From contig JBAIZL010000002.1 in assembly GCA_036971475.1 (NCBI GenBank), positions 335,336,820 to 335,400,819 of the forward strand: a DNA stretch of 64,000 nt, written 5' to 3'. Numbering within the stretch: the stretch's first letter is position 1; every line of letters begins with the position of its first letter. The DNA is from Prosapia bicincta. Lineage: Eukaryota > Arthropoda > Insecta > Hemiptera > Cercopidae. The translations under genes were made by a program, and so were the position numbers. The notes beneath the pieces were generated by a model. It did not search any database. It was not told the origin of the DNA and worked only from the letters and a program-made list of their open reading frames with translations. Below, in pieces: positions 23,101-38,100 of the stretch.

Positions 23101-26100
23101 TGTAAGGCTGATACAGGCAGATTAGGGGTTGTTGCACGAACACATAGTGTTATATACCTAACGTACTGCAGGCATCTTTCTTAGGCACGTAGCCACTCGG
23201 ATTACCACATTGACGGGTATAAGGCTGATACAGGCAAATTAGGGGTTGTGGCACGAACATATAGTGGTATATACCTAACGTACTGCAGGCATCTCTCTTG
23301 GGCACGTAGCCACTCGCATTACCACATTGACGGGTGTAAGGCTGATACAGGCAGATTAGGAATTTTTGCACGAACACATAGTGGTATATACCTAATGTAC
23401 TGCAGGCATCTTTCTTGGGCACGTAGCCACTCGCATTATCACATTGACGGGTGTAAGGCTGATACAGCAGATTAGGGGTTGTTGCACGAACACATAGTGG
23501 TATATACCTAACGTACTGCAGGCATCTTTCTTGGGCACGTAGCCACTCGCATTACCACATTGACGGGTGTAAGGCTGATACAGGCAGATTAGGGGTTGTT
23601 GCACGAACACATAGTGGTATATACCTAACGTACTGTAGGCATCTTTCGTGGGCACGTAGCCACTCGCATTACCACATTGACGGGTGTAAGGCTGATACAG
23701 GCAGATTAGGGGTTGTTGCACGAACACATAGAGGTATATACCTAACGTACTGCAAGCATCTCTCTTGGGCTCGTAGCCACTCGCATTACCACATTGACGG
23801 GTGTAAGGCTGTTACAGGCAGATTAGGGGTTGTTGCACGAACACATAGTGGTATATACCTAACGTACTGCAGGCATCTCTCTTGGGCTCGTAGCCACTCG
23901 CATTACAACATTGACGGGTGTAAGGCTGATACAGGCAGATTAGGGGTTGTTGCACGAACACATAGTGGTATATATCTAACGCACTGCAGGCATCTCTCTT
24001 GGGCTCGTAGCCACTCGCATTACCACATTGACGGGTGTAAGGCTGTTACAGGCAGATTAGGGGTTGTTGCACGAACACATAGTGGTATATACCTAACGTA
24101 CTGCAGGCATCTCTCTTGGGCTCGTAGCCACTCGCATTACAACATTGACGGGTGTAAGGCTGATACAGGCAGATTAGGGGTTGTTGCACGAACACATAGT
24201 GGTATATACCTAACGTACTGCAGGCATCTTTCTTGGGCACGTAGCCACTCGCATTACCACATTGACGGGTGTAAGGCTGATACAGGCAGATTAGGGGTTG
24301 TTGCACGAACACATAGTGGTATATACCTAACGTACTGCAGGCATCTCTCTTGGGCTCGTAGCCACTCGCATTACCACATTGACGGGTGTAAGGCTGATAC
24401 AGGCAGATTAGGGGTTGTTGCACGAACACATAGTGGTATATACCTAACGTACTGCAGGCATCTCTCTTGGGCACGTAGCCACTCGCATTACCACATTGAC
24501 GGGTGTAAGGCTGATACAGGCAGATTAGGAGTTGTTGCACGAACACATAGTGGTATATACCTAACGTACTGCAGGCATCTCTCTTGGGCACGTAGCCACT
24601 CGCATTACCACATTGACGGGTGTAAGGCTGATACAGGCAGATTAGGGGTTGTTGCACGATCACATAGTGGTATATACCTAACGTACTGCAGGCATCTTTC
24701 TTGGGCACAAAGCCACTCGCATTACCACATTGGCGGGTGTAAGGCTGTTACAGGCAGATTAGGGGTTGTTGCACGAACACATAGTGGTATATACCTAACG
24801 CACTGCAGTCATCTTTCTTGGGCACGTAGCCACTCGCATTACCACATTGGCGGGTGTAAGGCTGTTACAGGCAGATTAGGGGTTGTTGCACGAACACATA
24901 GTGGTATATACCTAACGTACTGCAGGCATCATTCTTGGGCACGTAGCCACTCGCATTACCACATTGACGGGTGTAAGGCTGATACAGGCAGATTAGGGGT
25001 TGTTGCACGAACACATAGTGGTATATACCTAACGCACTGCAGGCATCTCTCTTGGGCTCGTAGCCACTCGCATTACCACATTGACGGGTGTAAGGCTGTT
25101 ACAGGCAGATTAGGGGTTGTTGCACGAACACATAGTGGTATATACCTAACGTACTGCAGGCATCTCTCTTGGGCTCGTAGCCACTCGCATTACAACATTG
25201 ACGGGTGTAAGGATGATACAGGCAGATTAGGGGTTGTTGCACGAACACATAGTGGTATATACCTAACGTACTGCAGGCATCTTTCTTGGGCACGTAGCCA
25301 CTCGCATTACCACATTGACGGGTGTAAGGCTGATACAGGCAGATTAGGGGTTGTTGCACGAACACATAGTGGTATATACCTAACGTACTGCAGGCATCTC
25401 TCTTGGGCTCGTAGCCACTCGCATTACCACATTGACGGGTGTAAGGCTGATACAGGCAGATTAGGGGTTGTTGCACGAACACATAGTGGTATATACCTAA
25501 CGTACTGCAGGCATCTTTCTTGGGCACAAAGCCACTCGCATTACCACATTGGCGGGTGTAAGGCTGTTACAGGCAGATTAGGGGTTGTTGCACGAACACA
25601 TAGTGGTATATACCTAACGCACTGCAGTCATCTTTCTTGGGCACGTAGCCACTCGCATTACCACATTGGCGGGTGTAAGGCTGTTACAGGCAGATTAGGG
25701 GTTGTTGCACGAACACATAGTGGTATATACCTAACGTACTGCAGGCATCATTCTTGGGCACGTAGCCACTCGCATTACCACATTGACGGGTGTAAGGCTG
25801 ATACAGGCAGATTAGGGGTTGTTGCACGAACACATAGTGGTATATACCTAACGCACTGCAGGCATCTCTCTTGGGCTCGTAGCCACTCGCATTACCACAT
25901 TGACGGGTGTAAGGCTGTTACAGGCAGATTAGGGGTTGTTGCACGAACACATAGTGGTATATACCTAACGTACTGCAGGCATCTCTCTTGGGCTCGTAGC
26001 CACTCGCATTACAACATTGACGGGTGTAAGGATGATACAGGCAGATTAGGGGTTGTTGCACGAACACATAGTGGTATATACCTAACGTACTGCAGGCATC

Positions 26101-29100
26101 TTTCTTGGGCACGTAGCCACTCGCATTACCACATTGACGGGTGTAAGGCTGATACAGGCAGATTAGGGGTTGTTGCACGAACACATAGTGGTATATACCT
26201 AACGTACTGCAGGCATCTCTCTTGGGCTCGTAGCCACTCGCATTACCACATTGACGGGTGTAAGGCTGATACAGGCAGATTAGGGGTTGTTGCACGAACA
26301 CATAGTGGTATATACCTAACGTACTGCAGGCATCTCTCTTGGGCACGTAGCCACTCGCATTACCACATTGACGGGTGTAAGGCTGATACAGGTAGATTAG
26401 GAGTTGTTGCACGAACACATAGTGGTATATACCTAACGTACTGCAGGCATCTCTCTTGGGCACGTAGCCACTCGCATTACCACATTGACGGGTGTAAGGC
26501 TGATACAGGCAGATTAGGGGTTGTTGCACGATCAAATAGTGGTATATACCTAACGTACTGCAGGCATCTTTCTTGGGCACAAAGCCACTCGCATTACCAC
26601 ATTGGCGGGTGTAAGGCTGTTACAGTCAGATTAGGGGTTGTTGCACGAACACATAGTGGTATATACCTAACGCACTGCAGTCATCTTTCTTGGGCACGTA
26701 GCCACTCGCATTACCACATTGGCGGGTGTAAGGCTGTTACAGGCAGATTAGGGGTTGTTGCACGAACACATAGTGGTATATACCTAACGTACTGCAGGCA
26801 TCTGTCTTGGGCACGTAGCCACTCGGATTACCACATTGACGGGTGTAAGGCTGATACAGGCAGATTAAGGGTTGTTGCACGAACACATAGTGGTATATAC
26901 CTAATGTACTGCAGGCATCTTTCTTGGGCACGTAGCCACTCGTTTTACCACATTGACGGGTGTAAGGCTGATACAGGCAGATTAAGGGTTGTTGCACGAA
27001 CACATAGTGGTATATACCTAACGTACTGCAGGCATCTTTCTTGGGCACGTAGCCACTCGGATTACCACATTGACGGGTGTAAGGCTGATACAGGCAGATT
27101 AGGGGTTGTTGCACGAACACATAGTGGTATATACCTAACGTACTGCAGGCATCTTTCTTGGGCACGTAGCCACTCGGATTACCACATTGACGGGTGTAAG
27201 GCTGATACAGGCAGATTAAGGGTTGTTGCACGAACACATAGTGGTATATACCTAATGTACTGCAGGCATCTTTCTTGGGCACGTAGCCACTCGCATTACC
27301 ACATTGACGGGTGTAATGCTGATACAGGCAGATTAAGGCTGGTTGCACGAACACATAGTGGTATATACCTAATGTACTGCAGGCATCTTTCTTGGGCACG
27401 TAGCCACTCGCTTTACCACATTGACGGGTGTAAGGCTGATACAGGCAGATTAAGGGATGTTGCACGAACACATAGTGGTATATACCTAACGTACTGCAAG
27501 CATCTCTCTTGGGCTCGTAGCCACTCGCATTACCACATTGACGGGTGTAAGGCTGTTACAGGCAGATTAGGGGTTGTTGCACGAACACATAGTGGTATAT
27601 ACCTAACGTACTGCAGGCATCTCTCTTGGGCTCGTAGCCACTCGCATTACAACATTGACGGGTGTAAGGCTGATACAGGCAGATTAGGGGTTGTTGCACG
27701 AACACATAGTGGTATATATCTAACGCACTGCAGGCATCTCTCTTGGGCTCGTAGCCACTCGCATTACCACAATGACGGGTGTAAGGCTGTTACAGGCAGA
27801 TTAGGGGTTGTTGCACGAACACATAGTGGTATATACCTAACGTACTGTAGGCATGTTTCTTGGGCACGTAGCCACTCGCATTACCACATTGACGGGTGTA
27901 AGGCTGATACAGGCAGATTAGGGGTTGTTGCACGAACACATAGTGGTATATACCTAACGCACTGCAGGCATCTCTCTTGGGCTCGTAGCCACTCGCATTA
28001 CCACATTGACGGGTGTAAGGCTGTTACAGGCAGATTAGGGGTTGTTGTACGAACACATAGTGGTATATACCTAACGTACTGCAGGCATCTCTCTTGGGCT
28101 CGTAGCCACTCGCATTACAACATTGACGGGTGTAAGGCTGATACAGGCAGATTAGGGGTTGTTGCACGAACACATAGTGGTATATACCTAACGTACCGCA
28201 TGCATCTTTCTTGGGCACGTAGCCACTCGCATTACCACATTGACGGGTGTAAGGCTGATACAGGCAGATTAGGGGTTGTTGCACGAACACATAGTGGTAT
28301 ATACCTAACGTACTGCAGGCATCTCTCTTGGGCTCGTAGCCACTCGCATTACCACATTGACGGGTGTAAGGCTGATACAGGCAGATTAGGGGTTGTTGCA
28401 CGAACACATAGTGGTATATACCTAACGTACTGCAGGCATCTCTCTTGGGCACGTAGCCACTCGCATTACCACATTGACGGGTGTAAGGCTGATACAGGCA
28501 GATTAGGAGTTGTTGCACGATCACATAGTGGTATATACCTAACGTACTGCATGCATCTTTCTTGGGCACGTAGCCACTCGCATTACCACATTGGCGGGTG
28601 TAAGGCTGTTACAGGCAGATTAGGGGTTGTTGCACGAACACATAGTGGTATATACCTAACGCACTGCAGTCATCTTTCGTGGGCACGTAGCCACTCGCAT
28701 TACCACATTGGCGGGTGTAAGGCTGTTACAGGCAGATTAGGGGTTGTTGCACGATCACATAGTGGTATATACCTAACGTACTGCAGGCATCTTTCTTGGG
28801 CACAAAGCCACTCGCATTACCACATTGGCGGGTGAAAGGCTGTTACAGGCAGATTAGGGGTTGTTGCACGAACACATAGTGGTATATACCTAACGCACTG
28901 CAGTCATCTTTCTTGGGCACGTAGCCACTCGCATTACCACATTGGCGGGTGTAAGGCTGTTACAGGCAGATTAGGGGTTGTTGCACGAACACATAGTGGT
29001 ATATACCTAACGTACTGCAGGCATCTTTCTTGGGCACGTAGCCACTCGCATTACCACATTGACGGGTGTAAGGCTGATACAGGCAGATTGGGGTTGTTGC

Positions 29101-32100
29101 ACGAACACATAGTGGTATATACCTAACGCACTGCAGGCATCTCTCTTGGGCTCGTAGCCACTCGCATTACCACATTGACGGGTGTAAGGCTGTTACAGGC
29201 AGATTAGGGGTTGTTGCACGAACACATAGTGGTATATACCTAACGTACTGCAGGCATCTCTCTTGGGCTCGTAGCCACTCGCATTACAACATTGACGGGT
29301 GTAAGGCTGATTAGGGGTTGTTGCACGAACACATAGTGGTATATACCTAACGTACTGCAGGCATCTTTCTTGGGCACGTAGCCACTCGCATTACCACATT
29401 GACGGGTGTAAGGCTGATACAGGCAGATTAGGGGTTGTTGCACGAACACATAGTGGTATATACCTAACGTACTGCAGGCATCTCTCTTGGGCTCGTAGCC
29501 ACTCGCATTACCACATTGACGGGTGTAAGGCTGATACAGGCAGATTAGGGGTTGTTGCACGAACACATAGTGGTATATACCTAACGTACTGCAGCCATCT
29601 CTCTTGGGCACGTAGCCACTCGCATTACCACATTGACGGGTGTAAGGCTGATACAGGCAGATTAGGAGTTGTTGCACGAACACATAGTGGAATATACCTA
29701 ACGTACTGCAGGCATCTCTCTTGGGCACGTAGCCACTCGCATTACCACATTGACGGGTGTAAGGCTGATACAGGCAGATTAGGGGTTGTTGCACGATCAC
29801 ATAGTGGTATATACCTAACGTACTGCAGGCATCTTTCTTGGGCACAAAGCCACTCGCATTACCACATTGGCGGGTGTAAGGCTGTTACAGGCAGATTAGG
29901 GGTTGTTGCACGAACACATAGTGGTATATACCTAACGCACTGCAGTCATCTTTCTTGGGCACGTAGCCACTCGCATTACCACATTGGCGGGTGTAAGGCT
30001 GTTATAGGCAGATTAGGGGTTGTTGCACGAACACATAGTGGTATATACCTAACGTACTGCAGGCATCGTTCTTGGGCACGTAGCCACTCGGATTACCACA
30101 TTGACGGGTGTAAGGCTGATACAGGCAGATTAAGGGTTGTTGCACGAACACATAGTGGTATATACCTAATGTACTGCAGGCATCTTTCTTGGGCACGTAG
30201 CCACTCGTTTTACCACATTGACGGGTGTAAGGCTGATACAGGCAGATTAAGGGTTGTTGCACGAACACATAGTGGTATATACCTAACGTACTGCAGGCAT
30301 CTTTCTTGGGCACGTAGCCACTCGGATTACCACATTGACGGGTGTAAGGCTGATACAGGCAGATTAGGGGTTGTTGCACGAACACATAGTGGTATATACC
30401 TAACGTACTGCAGGCATCTTTCTTGGGCACGTAGCCACTCGGATTACCACATTGACGGGTGTAAGGCTGATACAGGCAGATTAAGGGTTGTTGCACGAAC
30501 ACATAGTGGTATATACCTAATGTACTGCAGGCATCTTTCTTGGGCACGTAGCCACTCGCATTACCACATTGACGGGTGTAAGGCTGATACAGGCAGATTA
30601 AGGCTGGTTGCACGAACACATAGTGGTATATACCTAATGTACTGCAGGCATCTTTCTTGGGCACGTAGCCACTCGCTTTACCACATTGACGGGTGTAAGG
30701 CTGATACAGGCAGATTAAGGGATGTTGCACGAACACATAGTGGTATATACCTAACGTACTGCAAGCATCTCTCTTGGGCTCGTAGCCACTCGCATTACCA
30801 CATTGACGGGCGTAAGGCTGTTACAGGCAGATTAGGGGTTGTTGCACGAACACATAGTGGTATATACCTAACGTACTGCAGGCATCTCTCTTGGGCTCGT
30901 AGCCACTCGCATTACAACATTGACGGGTGTAAGGCTGATACAGGCAGATTAGGGGTTGTTGCACGAACACATAGCGGTATATATCTAACGCACTGCAGGC
31001 ATCTCTCTTGGGCTCGTAGCCACTCGCATTACCACAATGACGGGTGTAAGGCTGTTACAGGCAGATTAGGGGTTGTTGCACGAACACATAGTGGTATATA
31101 CCTAACGTACTGTAGGCATGTTTCTTGGGCACGTAGCCACTCGCATTACCACATTGACGGGTGTAAGGCTGATACAGGCAGATTAGGGGTTGTTACACGA
31201 ACACATAGTGGTATATACCTAACGCACTGCAGGCATCTCTCTTGGGCTCGTAGCCACTCGCATTACCACATTGACGGGTGTAAGGCTGATACAGGCAGAT
31301 TAGGGGTTGTTGCACGAACACATAGTGGTATATACCTAACGTACTGCAGGCATCTCTCTTGGGCTCGTAGCCACTCGCATTACCACATTGACGGGTGTAA
31401 GGCTGATACAGGCAGATTAGGGGTTGTTGCACGAACACATAGTGGTATATACCTAACGTACTGCAGGCATCTTTCTTGGGCACGTAGCCACTCGCATTAC
31501 CACATTGACGGGTGTAAGGCTGATACAGGCAGATTAGGGGTTGTTGCACGAACACATAGTGGTATATACCTAACGTACTGCAGGCATCTCTCTTGGGCTC
31601 GTAGCCACTCGCATTACCACATTGACGGGTGTAAGGCTGATACAGGCAGATTAGGGGTTGTTGCACGAACACATAGTGGTATATACCTAACGTACTGGAG
31701 GCATCTCTCTTGGGCACGTAGCCACTCGCATTACCACATTGACGGGTGTAAGGCTGATACAGGCAGATTAGGAGTTGTTGCACGAACACATAGTGGTATA
31801 TACCTAACGTACTGCAGGCATCTCTCTTGGGCACGTAGCCACTCGCATTACCACATTGACGGGTGTAAGGCTGATACAGGCAGATTAGGGGTTGTTGCAC
31901 GATCACATAGTGGTATATACCTAACGTACTGCAGGCATCTTTCTTGGGCACAAAGCCACTCGCATTACCACATTGGCGGGTGTAAGGCTGTTACAGGCAG
32001 ATTAGGGGTTGTTGCACGAACACATAGTGGTATATACCTAACGCACTGCAGTCATCTTTCTTGGGCACGTAGCCACTCGCATTACCACATTGGCGGGTGT

Positions 32101-35100
32101 AAGGCTGTTACAGGCAGATTAGGGGTTGTTGCATGAACACATAGTGGTATATACCTAACGTACTGCAGGCATCGTTCTTGGGCACGTAGCCACTCGGATT
32201 ACCACATTGACGGGTGTAAGGCTGATACAGGCAGATTAAGGGTTGTTGCACGAACACATAGTGGTATATACCTAATGTACTGCAGGCATCTTTCTTGGGC
32301 ACGTAGCCACTCGTTTTACCACATTGACGGGTGTAAGGCTGATACAGGCAGATTAAGGGTTGTTGCACGAACACATAGTGGTATATACCTAACGTACTGC
32401 AGGCATCTTTCTTGGGCACGTAGCCACTCGGATTACCACATTGACGGGTGTAAGGCTGATACAGGCAGATTAGGGGTTGTTGCACGAACACATAGTGGTA
32501 TATACCTAACGTACTGCAGGCATCTTTCTTGGGCACGTAGCCAATCGGATTACCACATTGACGGGTGTAAGGCTGATACAGGCAGATTAAGGGTTGTTGC
32601 ACGAACACATAGTGGTATATACCTAATGTACTGCAGGCATCTTTCTTGGGCACGTAGCCACTCGCATTACCACATTGACGGGTGTAAGGCTGATACAGGC
32701 AGATTAAGGCTGGTTGCACGAACACATAGTGGTATATACCTAATGTACTGCAGGCATCTTTCTTGGGCACGTAGCCACTCGCTTTACCACATTGACGGGT
32801 GTAAGGCTGATACAGGCAGATTAAGGGATGTTGCACGAACACATAGTGGTATATACCTAACGTACTGCAAGCATCTCTCTTGGGCTCGTAGCCACTCGCA
32901 TTACCACATTGACGGGTGTAAGGCTGTTACAGGCAGATTAGGGGTTGTTGCACGAACACATAGTGGTATATACCTAACGTACTGCAGGCATCTCTCTTGG
33001 GCTCGTAGCCACTCGCATTACAACATTGACGGGTGTAAGGCTGATACAGGCAGATTAGGGGTTGTTGCACGAACACATAGCGGTATATATCTAACGCACT
33101 GCAGGCATCTCTCTTGGGCTCGTAGCCACTCGCATTACCACAATGACGGGTGTAAGGCTGTTACAGGCAGATTAGGGGTTGTTGCACGAACACATAGTGG
33201 TATATACCTAACGTACTGTAGGCATGTTTCTTGGGCACGTAGCCACTCGCATTACCACATTGACGGGTGTAAGGCTGATACAGGCAGATTAGGGGTTGTT
33301 GCACGAACACATAGTGGTATATACCTAACGCACTGCAGGCATCTCTCTTGGGCTCGTAGCCACTCGCATTACCACATTGACGGGTGTAAGGCTGTTACAG
33401 GCAGATTAGGGGTTGTTGCACGAACACATAGTGGTATATACCTAACGTACTGTAGGCATCTCTCTTGGGCTCGTAGCCACTCGCATTACAACATTGACGG
33501 GTGTAAGGCTGATACAGGCAGATTAGGGGTTGTTGCACGAACACATAGTGGTATATACCTAACGTACTGCATGCATCTTTCTTGGGCACGTAGCCACTCG
33601 CATTACCACATTGACGGGTGTAAGGCTGATACAGGCAGATTAGGGGTTGTTGCACGAACACATAGTGGTATATACCTAACGTACTGCAGGCATCTCTCTT
33701 GGGCTCGTAGCCACTCGCATTACCACATTGACGGGTGTAAGGCTGATACAGGCAGATTAGGGGTTGTTGCACGAACACATAGTGGTATATACCTAACGTA
33801 CTGCAGGCATCTCTCTTGGGCACGTAGCCACTCGCATTACCACATTGACGGGTGTAAGGCTGATACAGGCAGATTAGGAGTTGTTGCACGATCACATAGT
33901 GGTATATACCTAACGTACTGCATGCATCTTTCTTGGGCACGTAGCCACTCGCATTACCACATTGGCGGGTGTAAGGCTGTTACAGGCAGATTAGGAGTTG
34001 TTGCACGAACACATAGTGGTATATACCTAACGCACTGCAGTCATCTTTCTTGGGCACGTAGCCACTCGCATTACCACATTGGCGGGTGTAAGGCTGTTAC
34101 AGGCAGATTAGGGGTTGTTGCACGAACACATAGTGGTGTATACCTAACGTACTGCAGGCATCTTTCTTGGGCACGTAGCCACTCGCATTACCACATTGAC
34201 GGGTGTAAGGCTGTTACAGGCAGATTAGGGGTTGTTGCACAAACACATAGTGGTGTATACCTAACGTACTGCAGGCATCTTTCTTGGGCACGTAGCCACT
34301 CGCATTACCACATTGATGGGTGCAAGGCTGATACAGGCAGATTAGGGGTTGTTGCACAAACACATAGTGGTGTATACCTAACGTACTGCAGGCATCTTTC
34401 TTGGGCACGTAGCCACTCGCATTACCACATTGGCGGGTGTAAGGCTGTTACAGGCAGATTAGGGGTTGTTGCACGAACACATAGTGGTATATACCTAACG
34501 TACTGCAGGCATCGTTCTTGGGCACGTAGCCACTCGGATTACCACATTGACGGGTGTAAGGCTGATACAGGCAGATTAAGGGTTGTTGCACGAACACATA
34601 GTGGTATATACCTAATGTACTGCAGGCATCTTTCTTGGGCACGTAGCCACTCGTTTTACCACATTGACGGGTGTAAGGCTGATACAGGCAGATTAAGGGA
34701 TGTTGCACGAACACATAGTGGTATATACCTAACGTACTGCAAGCATCTCTCTTGGGCTCGTAGCCACTCGCATTACCACATTGACGGGTGTAAGGCTGAT
34801 ACAGGCAGATTAGGGGTTGTTGCACGCATACATAGTGGTATATACCTAACGTACTGCAGGCATCTTTCTTGGGCACGTAGCCACTCGGATTACCACATTG
34901 ACGGGTGTAAGGCTGATACAGGCAGATTAGGGGTTGTTGCACGAACACATAGTGATATATACCTAACGTACTGCAGGCATCTTTCTTGGGCACGTAGCCA
35001 CTCGGATTACCACATTGACGGGTGTAAGGCTGATACAGGCAGATTAAGGGTTGTTGCACGAACACATAGTGGTATATACCTAATGTACTGCAGGCATCTT

Positions 35101-38100
35101 TCTTGGGCACGTAGCCACTCGCATTACCACATTGACGGGTGTAAGGCTGATACAGGCAGATTAAGGCTGGTTGCACGAACACATAGTGGTATATACCTAA
35201 TGTACTGCAGGCATCTTTCTTGGGCACGTAGCCACTCGCTTTACCACATTGACGGGTGTAAGGCTGATACAGGCTGATTAAGGGATGTTGCACGAACACA
35301 TAGTGGTATATACCTAACGTACTGCAAGCATCTCTCTTGGGCTCGTAGCCACTCGCATTACCACATTGACGGGTGTAAGGCTGTTACAGGCAGATTAGGG
35401 GTTGTTGCACGAACACATAGTGGTATATACCTAACGTACTGCAGGCATCTCTCTTGGGCTCGTAGCCACTCGCATTACAACATTGACGGGTGTAAGGCTG
35501 ATACAGGCAGATTAGGGGTTGTTGCACGAACACATAGCGGTATATATCTAACGCACTGCAGGCATCTCTCTTGGGCTCGTAGCCACTCGCATTACCACAA
35601 TGACGGGTGTAAGGCTGTTACAGGCAGATTAGGGGTTGTTGCACGAACACATAGTGGTATATACCTAACGTACTGTAGGCATGTTTCTTGGGCACGTAGC
35701 CACTCGCATTACCACATTGACGGGTGTAAGGCTGATACAGGCAGATTAGGGGTTGTTGCACGAACACATAGTGGTATATACCTAACGCACTGCAGGCATC
35801 TCTCTTGGGCTCGTAGCCACTCGCATTACCACATTGACGGGTGTAAGGCTGTTACAGGCAGATTAGGGGTTGTTGCACGAACACATAGTGGTATATACCT
35901 AACGTACTGTAGGCATCTCTCTTGGGCTCGTAGCCACTCGCATTACAACATTGACGGGTGTAAGGCTGATACAGGCAGATTAGGGGTTGTTGCACGAACA
36001 CATAGTGGTATATACCTAACGTACTGCATGCATCTTTCTTGGGCACGTAGCCACTCGCATTACCACATTGACGGGTGTAAGGCTGATACAGGCAGATTAG
36101 GGGTTGTTGCACGAACACATAGTGGTATATACCTAACGTACTGCAGGCATCTCTCTTGGGCTCGTAGCCACTCGCATTACCACATTGACGGGTGTAAGGC
36201 TGATACAGGCAGATTAGGGGTTGTTGCACGAACACATAGTGGTATATACCTAACGTACTGCAGGCATCTCTCTTGGGCACGTAGCCACTCGCATTACCAT
36301 ATTGACGGGTGTAAGGCTGATACAGGCAGATTAGGAGTTGTTGCACAATCACATAGCGGTATATACCTAACGTACTGCATGCATCTTTCTTGGGCACGTA
36401 GCCACTCGCATTACCACATTGGCGGGTGTAAGGCTGTTACAGGCAGATTAGGGGTTGTTGCACGAACACATAGTGGTATATACCTAACGCACTGCAGTCA
36501 TCTTTCTTGGGCACGTAGCCACTCGCATTACCACATTGGCGGGTGTAAGGCTGTTACAGGCAGATTAGGGGTTGTTGCACGAACACATAGTGGTGTATAC
36601 CTAACGTACTGCAGGCATCTTTCTTGGGCACGTAGCCACTCGCATTACCACATTGACGGGTGTAAGGCTGTTACAGGCAGATTAGGGGTTGTTGCACAAA
36701 CACATAGTGGTGTATACCTAACGTACTGCAGGCATCTTTCTTGGGCACGTAGCCACTCGCATTACCACATTGATGGGTGCAAGGCTGATACAGGCAGATT
36801 AGGGGTTGTTGCACAAACACATAGTGGTGTATACCTAACGTACTGCAGGCATCTTTCTTGGGCACGTAGCCACTCGCATTACCACATTGACGGGTGTAAG
36901 GCTGTTACAGGCAGATTAGGGGTTGTTGCACGAACACATAGTGGTATATACCTAATGTACTGCAGGCATCTTTCTTGGGCACGTAGCCACTCGCATTACC
37001 ACATTGACGGGTGTAAGGCTGTTACAGGCAGATTAGGGGATGTTGCACGAACACATAGTAGTATATACCTAACGTACTGCAGGCATCTTTCTTGGGCACG
37101 TAGCCACTCGCATTACCACATTGACGGGTGTAAGGCTGATACAGGCAGATTAGGGGTTGTTGCACGATCACATAGTGGTATATACCTAACGTACTGCAGG
37201 CATCTCTCTTGGGCACGTAGCCACTCGCATTACCACATTGACGGGTGTAAGGCTGATACAGGCAGATTAGGGGTTGTTGCACGAACACATAGTGGTATAT
37301 ACCTAACGTACTGCAGGCATCTTTCTTGGGCACGTAGCCACTCGCATTATCACATTGACGGGTGTAAGGCTGATACAGGCAGATTAGGGGTTGTTGCACG
37401 AACACATAGTGGTATATACCTAACGTACTGCAGGCATCTTTCTTGGGCACGTAGCCACTCGCATTACCACATTGACGGGTGTAAGGCTGATACAGGCAGA
37501 TTAGGGGTTGTTGCACGCATACATAGTGGTATATACCTAACGTACTGTAGGCATCTTTCTTGGGCACGTAGCCACTCGCATTACCACATTGACGGGTGTA
37601 AGGCTGATACAGGCAGATTAGGGGATGTTGCACGAACACATAGAGGTATATACCTAACGTACTGCAAGCATCTCTCTTGGGCTCGTAGCCACTCGCATTA
37701 CCACATTGACGGGTGTAAGGCTGTTACAGGCAGATTAGGGGTTGTAGCACGAACACATAGTGGTATATACCTAACGTACTGCAGGCATCTCTCTTGGGCT
37801 CGTAGCCACTCGCATTACAACATTGACGGGTGTAAGTCTGATACAGGCAGATTAGGGGTTGTTGCACGAACACATAGTGGTATATATCTAACGCACTGCA
37901 GGCATCTCTCTTGGGCTCGTAGCCACTCGCATTACCACAATGACGGGTGTGAGGCTGTTACAGGCAGATTAGGGGTTGTTGCACGAACACATAGTGGTAT
38001 ATACCTAACGTACTGTAGGCATCTTTCTTGGGCACGTAGCCACTCGCATTACCACATTGACGGGTGTAAGGCTGATACAGGCAGATTAAGGGTTGTTGCA

